Shown here one piece after another: positions 1 through 3,991 of a stretch of 6,723 bases of DNA (its first letter is position 1; every line of letters starts with the position of its first letter). The stretch is taken from positions 1 to 6,723 of the forward strand of contig JAGBWH010000127.1 in the NCBI GenBank assembly GCA_017629925.1. The letters are read 5' to 3'. The stretch comes from Clostridia bacterium (GTDB lineage Bacteria; Bacillota; Clostridia; Oscillospirales; CAG-272). The notes beneath the pieces were generated by a model. The model was not told the origin of the DNA and did not search any database. It saw nothing but the letters and a program-made list of their open reading frames with translations. The translations under genes and the position numbers were made by a program.

Positions 1-141
1 GTCACCTTCCCCACAAGCCCCTCGGACTTTGCCAAAGACATCGAGGCGGCATTCCCTTACGTTGACTTTGTGGGCGGTTGCTGCGGCACCGATGCGGAAT
101 ATATCAAAATGCTGCGAGAAAAAATCAACCAATACTCATAA
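1..141 (+). CDS. Homocysteine S-methyltransferase family protein, C-terminal fragment
   Basis: Frame 1 is open from the left edge and ends at TAA 139-141, giving 46 residues; the start lies outside the window. The fragment contains FVGGCCGTDAEYI, with the Cys pair at residues 27-28 (nt 79-84). In the homocysteine S-methyltransferase family (PF02574: MmuM, BHMT, the MetH N-terminal module) this GGCCG motif supplies two of the zinc-binding cysteines that activate the homocysteine thiol during methionine formation. The protein stops only 18 residues after the Cys pair. It is therefore a single-domain enzyme, or at least ends with this domain, rather than a full MetH or a YitJ-type fusion with a C-terminal reductase domain. 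The methyl donor cannot be told from this piece. The gene converges on the HAD gene and is followed at once by a hairpin terminator. Confidence 0.85.
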   Translation, partial: VTFPTSPSDFAKDIEAAFPYVDFVGGCCGTDAEYIKMLREKINQYS

Positions 142-163
142 AACCAATACGCATAAATAAGAT

Positions 164-200
164 AGGGGCTGTCACAAATTTTACATTTGCGACAGCCCCT
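164..200. terminator. Bidirectional intrinsic terminator between convergent genes
   Basis: A perfect 10-bp stem (AGGGGCTGTC at 164-173 with GACAGCCCCT at 191-200) continues, after one mismatch, with four more pairs (CAAA with TTTG). The loop is AT-rich. It lies 22 nt after the stop of the methyltransferase (+) and 23 nt after the stop of the HAD gene (-). Both flanks are AT-rich but have no long pure T run, so its use as a two-way terminator is inferred from stem strength and convergent position. Confidence 0.8.
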
Positions 201-223
201 TACAATTTATCCGTGTGATAGAG

Positions 224-1075
224 TCAAGTGATAGAACGCTTGTGTTTTTTGTGCAACCGAGTCAGGCGTTCGCTCACCGCCATTTTGTTGATTGCCGTTT
301 TGACGATGAGTTCAAGTTCTTCGCCTTCTCGGTAATCTGCCTCGGTGATAAAATCCACTCGTTTTTCCGAGAGCAATTTTTTTGCCGTGAGTTTTTCTCT
401 GCGACGAAAAACCGCCACAGATTGCCCATGATGTAACTTCACCAATTTCATACAAGGCACGTCGGTGAGTCCATCACCAATATAAATCATATTGGCAAAC
501 GGGACACGGCGGTCTTCCTCCTGCACATAGCCGTTTAAAGTGCGGTCGTCGCACACGTCGAGCACGCCTTTGTTGATACGGAACAAAAATTGCGTTTTGT
601 TGGTATAATTGACACAAAGTTTGGGCCAGACTGCCTCTCCGTTTTCATCATAGAGATATTCGCATCCATAAATTTTGGTGAAATATTTGGCAATAGACGA
701 GCCCTCGATGATTTCGGTGAGACCTGAGGAGATGACATAGTGCTCTACCTTGACGCCCTGCTCTTTACCATAGGCGTTGATGCGCTGAAACCAATCCTCT
801 ACCCCGGGAAAATACTCGATATGTTTTCCCGATAGTGTGAGGCTTTCGCGCGTGATGGGCATTCCCTTTTCTTTGGCTTTTTTGAGCATCAAATACATAT
901 AGGCTAAAATGTGATCCATATCATGCTCAACTGCAAGCCCATCCGACTCTGCCCAAAACTGCTTAGCCTCTTCTCCAAGAGATGGAATAAAGCCAAATTC
1001 CTGCATATCTTTTGTGGATAACGTTTTGTCAAAGTCATACATAATTGCCACAATAGGTTTTCTTGGTTTTGCCAT
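224..1075 (-). CDS. HAD-superfamily hydrolase (phosphoserine phosphatase-like phosphatase)
   Basis: This 283-residue protein carries the full set of haloacid dehalogenase motifs. Motif I is DFDKTLS (residues 14-20), with D14 as the expected phospho-acceptor and D16 as the acid/base. Motif II is ISSG (115-118). A likely motif III Lys is K160 in NYTNKTQ. Motif IV is GDGLTD (200-205), with Mg-binding acidic residues. The roughly 90 residues between motifs I and II form a helical cap of the C1 type, as in SerB-like enzymes. No signal peptide is seen, so it is probably cytoplasmic; the C-terminus is strongly basic (HKKHKR). The ATG start is fixed by AGGAGG 5 nt upstream. It is the last gene of the minus-strand cluster, 73 nt after miaA. 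The fold is certain; the substrate is unknown and could be a small phosphorylated metabolite. Confidence 0.9.
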   Translation of the reverse strand: MAKPRKPIVAIMYDFDKTLSTKDMQEFGFIPSLGEEAKQFWAESDGLAVEHDMDHILAYMYLMLKKAKEKGMPITRESLTLSGKHIEYFPGVEDWFQRINAYGKEQGVKVEHYVISSGLTEIIEGSSIAKYFTKIYGCEYLYDENGEAVWPKLCVNYTNKTQFLFRINKGVLDVCDDRTLNGYVQEEDRRVPFANMIYIGDGLTDVPCMKLVKLHHGQSVAVFRRREKLTAKKLLSEKRVDFITEADYREGEELELIVKTAINKMAVSERLTRLHKKHKRSIT

Positions 1076-1080
1076 ATAAA

Positions 1081-1086
1081 CCTCCT
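1081..1086 (-). promoter_or_regulatory. Ribosome binding site of the HAD gene
   Basis: The minus strand reads AGGAGG, a perfect anti-16S match, 5 nt before the ATG at 1075. It fixes the start of the HAD gene. Confidence 0.85.
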
Positions 1087-1092
1087 ATATTT

Positions 1093-1146
1093 TGTAAATT
1101 TATGGGGGGTTTTTGCTATTTACCCCGAAAATGATAAAAATTTACA
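1093..1146. repeat. Nested inverted repeat between miaA and the HAD gene
   Basis: The outer arms TGTAAATTT (1093-1101) and AAATTTACA (1138-1146) are perfectly complementary over 9 bp. Inside them GGGGT (1106-1110) can pair with ACCCC (1122-1126) around an 11-nt loop. The structure fills almost the whole gap between the genes, starting 2 nt after the miaA stop and ending 6 nt before the Shine-Dalgarno sequence of the HAD gene. No T run follows it on the minus strand, so it is not a standard terminator. An mRNA processing or stability element, or a weak attenuator, is possible. No clear promoter was seen in the gap. Confidence 0.5.
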
Positions 1147-1148
1147 CC

Positions 1149-2078
1149 TTATTCATCCAAATCAGATGGCATATTTTCCTGTGGTGAGTTTTGCGATAAA
1201 AAGAGGTGGGATAGTTCAATGGCTTGCGCCAAATAATCGCCTTTGGTATCCAGCCAAACGATGTCAGTATCTCGTTTGAACCATGTTTGTTGGCGTTTGG
1301 CGAAGCGTCTGATTTCGGTGAGTAGTTCTGCGCGATAATCGGCAAAAGTGGGATATTGTCCTGACAGATACCGATAGGTATAGCGGTATTCCAGCCCAAG
1401 CATTTCAAGAAATTCAGGGGAAACGCCATGCAAAAGCAATCCCTGCACTTCCTCAATCATGCCCATTTTGATGCGCATATCCAGCCGTTCTTCTATGCGC
1501 GCATATAGCACGTCTCTATCCCATGTAAGACCGAGTTGAAGTGTGCGGTAGTGGGGGTTTGATTGGTTTTCTGCAGGTGCGCCTGCGCGCAATTTCTCTA
1601 AAATGCGAATGAGACGTCTGGGGCTGATTTGTTTATCGGTGATGATGATGCCATAGCCGGCAATCGCCTCGATGAGTTCTTCTCTGGATTTGCTTTCCAT
1701 TTCACGTCGGAAAGCTTCGTCAGGCTCCACATCCACCAGCGAATATCCAGCCGTGACGGCTCGGGCATACAGCCCTGTTCCCCCCACCAAAAATGGGATT
1801 TTCTCACGGCTGATGATATCATCAATGGCGATATACGCCATTTTTTGAAATTCCGCCATCGAAAAGGGAGTGCCAGGGTCGATGATGTCTATTAAATGAT
1901 GCGGCACACCTTTGGTTTCCTCTTGTGTGACTTTGCCTGTGCCTAAATTGAGCCCGCGATAGACTTGACGGGAATCTGCGGAGACGACTTCTCCCTGAAA
2001 ATGGGCGGCAAGTTCAATGCCCAGAGTGCTTTTGCCAGAGGCGGTTGTGCCAACGACGGTAATGAGTGGGGGTAACAT
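1149..2078 (-). CDS. miaA: tRNA dimethylallyltransferase (isopentenyl-tRNA transferase) MiaA
   Basis: MiaA transfers the dimethylallyl group of DMAPP to N6 of A37 in tRNAs reading codons that start with U, the first step towards ms2i6A. The 309-residue length is normal for the family. Visible motifs are the P-loop GTTASGKS (residues 10-17, with Thr where many members have Pro), DSRQVYRGLNLGTGK (35-49, with the catalytic Asp/Ser region), HHLID (60-64), GGTGLY (99-104), SPRRLIRILE in the middle, and the C-terminal KRQQTWFKRD (about 261-270), a conserved tRNA-contact segment. The ATG at 2078 is chosen because AAAGGA lies 6 nt upstream and the P-loop then sits about ten residues in. An in-frame start at 2168 would add 30 residues with no family match and would overlap the upstream gene. 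It lies 28 nt after the lipoprotein gene and is probably co-transcribed with it. Confidence 0.95.
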   Translation of the reverse strand: MLPPLITVVGTTASGKSTLGIELAAHFQGEVVSADSRQVYRGLNLGTGKVTQEETKGVPHHLIDIIDPGTPFSMAEFQKMAYIAIDDIISREKIPFLVGGTGLYARAVTAGYSLVDVEPDEAFRREMESKSREELIEAIAGYGIIITDKQISPRRLIRILEKLRAGAPAENQSNPHYRTLQLGLTWDRDVLYARIEERLDMRIKMGMIEEVQGLLLHGVSPEFLEMLGLEYRYTYRYLSGQYPTFADYRAELLTEIRRFAKRQQTWFKRDTDIVWLDTKGDYLAQAIELSHLFLSQNSPQENMPSDLDE

Positions 2079-2084
2079 GGTAAG

Positions 2085-2090
2085 TCCTTT
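2085..2090 (-). promoter_or_regulatory. Ribosome binding site of miaA
   Basis: The minus strand reads AAAGGA 6 nt before the ATG at 2078. This site decides for the 309-residue start over the longer in-frame start at 2168. It sits in the short gap after the lipoprotein stop codon (2107-2109). Confidence 0.7.
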
Positions 2091-2106
2091 CTCGCAAAGC
2101 GTTGAT

Positions 2107-3801
2107 TTAGAGATAGTATCGTTTTTCGGCCTCATCCCAGCAGGGGGCAAGAAAGACAAGCGAGGCACTTACCTTGCCACCAAATCCGCCCGCTTTGGCA
2201 TACTCTGCCAGCAAGTCTTTGGCATAGATACCCGTACCTAAACTGGCAACTACGGTGCAACGGTTGGGCGCATATTGGGCGCAGTAGGAGTCGACGACAA
2301 TATAATAGGTGGCGCTATCGTTGATATTCTGCTTGATAGAGGCGCCGTATGTTTCATAGTAGATAAAATAATTGCTGTTTGTGGATTCAAAGAATTGACT
2401 TTTTAGCGTTTTGCCGGGGATGGTGCAAAGCAAGATTTCATTATCGAAGGGGAATATGGTCTCTAGTTGCGCATAGGTCACATTTCCTTTGGGAAGTTCA
2501 TAGGGTGAGCGCACGCCAATATACCCACCAGCCAATACAATTTGCACCTCACTTCCCCATTCTTTGATGCCTGCTTCGTAGTATAAGCGGGCGACTAGTT
2601 GACGGAGTTCACTACTTTTGCGGGTGGCTGAGTTGGTGCCTATGACCTCGAAAATATCCCCGAGGAGTTCTTTATATCGCTCCAGCAATTCGGCTATAAT
2701 GGGATCATCTTGCATCTGCAGATAGGTGCTGTGGCGCAACACTTCTCTTTGCGTGACAGATACGGTTTGGCTAAGGATGTGAAGTCCGACCTTCGCATGG
2801 GAGATGCCGTATGTATTATCGCCACCACCTTGAATGTGGTAGACGCCATATTTATCTTTGAGTACGTAATTTTGGTGGGTGTGCCCCTCAAAGACCAAAT
2901 CCACATAGCCATTTGACAATGCGACATCGTAATAAGAGGAAATATTACTCACATCTTGCTCATAGGAGCTGGAACTGCCGTAGCCATCGTGAATGGAATA
3001 GACAATTAGGTCTGCTCCTTGTGCTCTTAACTTTTCCGCTTCTGCTTTGACCAAGTTGGTCAGGTCACTGCCTGTGAGAAAATACAAATCCTCTACAAAC
3101 TCAGCAGAAATAGAACTATAACAATCGCCAATCGCACCAATCAAGCCGATTTGATAGCCCCCTCTTTCCACCATAACGGAGGGCTGGCAATAGTCCACAC
3201 GCTTGTTTGTTTGTTTATCATAGATGTTAATAGCCAAAAAGGGGAATTCTGCCAGTTCTGCATTGTCCTCTACAAAACTTTCGCCCCAGTCAAACTCGTG
3301 ATTGCCGAGCGTCATTGCCACAAAATCCAGTTCATTCATCCAATCCGTGATGATTTGCCCTTTGGTTTGGTTGGATTCGCTACTGCCCTGCCACATATCG
3401 CCGGATGAGAAGATAATCACATTATCCTTTTGGGCATACGCCTGATTTAAGTAGGCGGTCATTTCATCTACACCAGGTTGGGTATCTGTATCGCAGAATT
3501 TGCCGTGAAGGTCATTGACAGCATAAAAATCGAAATAGACCACCAAATAGATTTGGCATGTATCGCAATAGTCATCACGATTGCCGTCAGTATGAGCGCA
3601 AGCGGAAGCATCCGGCGTGGAAGAGCTGGTAGTAGAACTTGCGGGAGGGCGCATGGTCCCCGTTCCACTCGAAGTGGAAGATGAGGTGCTGTCAGAGGTG
3701 GTAGAGCCTGTCCCACTTGTGGTCGTGCAAGCAGAAAGCAATAGCAAAGACACAATCAGCCATAGACACACGCAAAAAGACAGAAAAGAGGTTTTTTTCA
3801 T
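2107..3801 (-). CDS. Lipoprotein 5'-nucleotidase / metallophosphoesterase
   Basis: This 564-residue protein starts with a type II signal peptide: MKK, a hydrophobic stretch, then lipobox LSAC with C25 as the lipidated residue. Residues 26-66 are a Ser/Thr-rich linker. Residues 68-83 form a small motif C-A-H-T-D-G-N...CDTC, frequent in surface proteins of gut Clostridia. The calcineurin-like phosphoesterase domain (about 88-330) shows NDLHG (D97, H99), SSGDMWQG (D135), LGNHEFDWG (N167, H168), H271 and GHTH (306-309), the two-metal site of the UshA/5'-nucleotidase family. A C-terminal 5'-nucleotidase domain (PF02872-like, about 375-540) includes VTYAQLETIFPFDNEI. The family motif NGGGIR appears here as AGGYIGVRS, so nucleotide specificity is uncertain. 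It probably dephosphorylates external nucleotides or related phosphoesters at the cell surface for salvage. It is first in the minus-strand cluster. Confidence 0.9.
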   Translation of the reverse strand: MKKTSFLSFCVCLWLIVSLLLLSACTTTSGTGSTTSDSTSSSTSSGTGTMRPPASSTTSSSTPDASACAHTDGNRDDYCDTCQIYLVVYFDFYAVNDLHGKFCDTDTQPGVDEMTAYLNQAYAQKDNVIIFSSGDMWQGSSESNQTKGQIITDWMNELDFVAMTLGNHEFDWGESFVEDNAELAEFPFLAINIYDKQTNKRVDYCQPSVMVERGGYQIGLIGAIGDCYSSISAEFVEDLYFLTGSDLTNLVKAEAEKLRAQGADLIVYSIHDGYGSSSSYEQDVSNISSYYDVALSNGYVDLVFEGHTHQNYVLKDKYGVYHIQGGGDNTYGISHAKVGLHILSQTVSVTQREVLRHSTYLQMQDDPIIAELLERYKELLGDIFEVIGTNSATRKSSELRQLVARLYYEAGIKEWGSEVQIVLAGGYIGVRSPYELPKGNVTYAQLETIFPFDNEILLCTIPGKTLKSQFFESTNSNYFIYYETYGASIKQNINDSATYYIVVDSYCAQYAPNRCTVVASLGTGIYAKDLLAEYAKAGGFGGKVSASLVFLAPCWDEAEKRYYL

Positions 3802-3807
3802 TGGCAA

Positions 3808-3812
3808 CTCCT
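3808..3812 (-). promoter_or_regulatory. Ribosome binding site of the nucleotidase lipoprotein
   Basis: The minus strand reads AGGAG 6 nt before the ATG at 3801. A TTG two codons upstream (3807) would abut this site with no spacing, so ATG at 3801 is the preferred start. Confidence 0.75.
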
Positions 3813-3827
3813 ATTTTTTAAGATGAA

Positions 3828-3856
3828 TATGCAAAATCAGTTTCACACAAACACAA
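3828..3856 (-). promoter_or_regulatory. Possible sigma-A promoter of the lipoprotein-miaA-HAD cluster
   Basis: On the minus strand TTGTGT (3851-3856) is separated by exactly 17 nt from TGCATA (3828-3833). Transcription would start near 3821, a short leader before the AGGAG site. Both boxes match the consensus only in part. A second candidate is TATGAT (3920-3925, minus) with a poor -35 CCTACA (3944-3949) at 18 nt spacing, which would give a leader of about 110 nt. The choice between them cannot be made from sequence alone. Confidence 0.35.
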
Positions 3857-3948
3857 TTGACCACATTTTTTACCCAAATCCCCGCGCAGCATGGTGGTGG
3901 CACTCGGTTGATCTTTGGTATCATATGAAAGAATTATTTTGTGTGTAG
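3829..3948 (+). CDS. Possible small ORF, Trp-rich, just upstream of a terminator (doubtful)
   Basis: ATG at 3829 opens a 39-codon frame ending at TAG 3946-3948; an in-frame ATG at 3823 would add two codons. The peptide has three Trp codons in a row (3892-3900) and a fourth six codons later, and is rich in His and aromatic residues. No good Shine-Dalgarno sequence precedes either ATG. It resembles no family I know and has no membrane segment. The only argument for it is that it ends 6 nt before a strong plus-strand terminator. It overlaps the likely promoter region of the minus-strand lipoprotein gene. It may be chance, a gene remnant, or part of a small RNA. Confidence 0.15.
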   Translation: MQNQFHTNTIDHIFYPNPRAAWWWHSVDLWYHMKELFCV

Positions 3949-3954
3949 GCATTT

Positions 3955-3990
3955 CCCAAGCGAGGGGCAACCTCGCTTGGGCGTTTTTTT
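3955..3990 (+). terminator. Strong intrinsic terminator pointing rightward
   Basis: An 11-bp perfect stem, CCCAAGCGAGG (3955-3965) with CCTCGCTTGGG (3971-3981), has a GGCAA loop and is followed by CG and seven T (3984-3990). This is textbook for the plus strand. On the minus strand the same hairpin comes right after the stop of the BspA-like gene but is followed by AAATGCC, with no T run. It could still cap the 3' end of that mRNA. No clear plus-strand gene lies upstream. Confidence 0.8.
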
Positions 3991-3991
3991 C

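Noticed and set aside
1104..1126. GGGG/CCCC hairpin as a terminator of miaA
   Set aside because: The inner stem is only 5 bp with an 11-nt loop and no T run on the minus strand; it is better treated as part of the larger inverted repeat.
2079..2168. N-terminal extension of miaA to a start at 2168
   Set aside because: It would overlap the end of the lipoprotein gene by about 60 nt, adds residues unlike any MiaA, and the internal ATG at 2078 has a proper ribosome binding site.
3802..3807. TTG at 3807 as the start of the lipoprotein gene
   Set aside because: It would directly abut the AGGAG site, whereas ATG at 3801 is 6 nt away and gives a normal MKK signal peptide start.
3617..3826. Plus-strand 69-codon frame antisense to the lipoprotein signal and linker region
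   Set aside because: It is a by-product of the Ser/Thr-rich linker codons on the other strand; there is no start signal or recognisable domain.
3878..3990. Possible T-box or trp-type attenuator (GGTGGCAC-like sequence and Trp codons before a terminator)
   Set aside because: The GGTGGTGGCACTCGG segment only loosely resembles a T-box, it cannot pair with the terminator stem to form an antiterminator, and no plus-strand amino-acid gene follows within the window.
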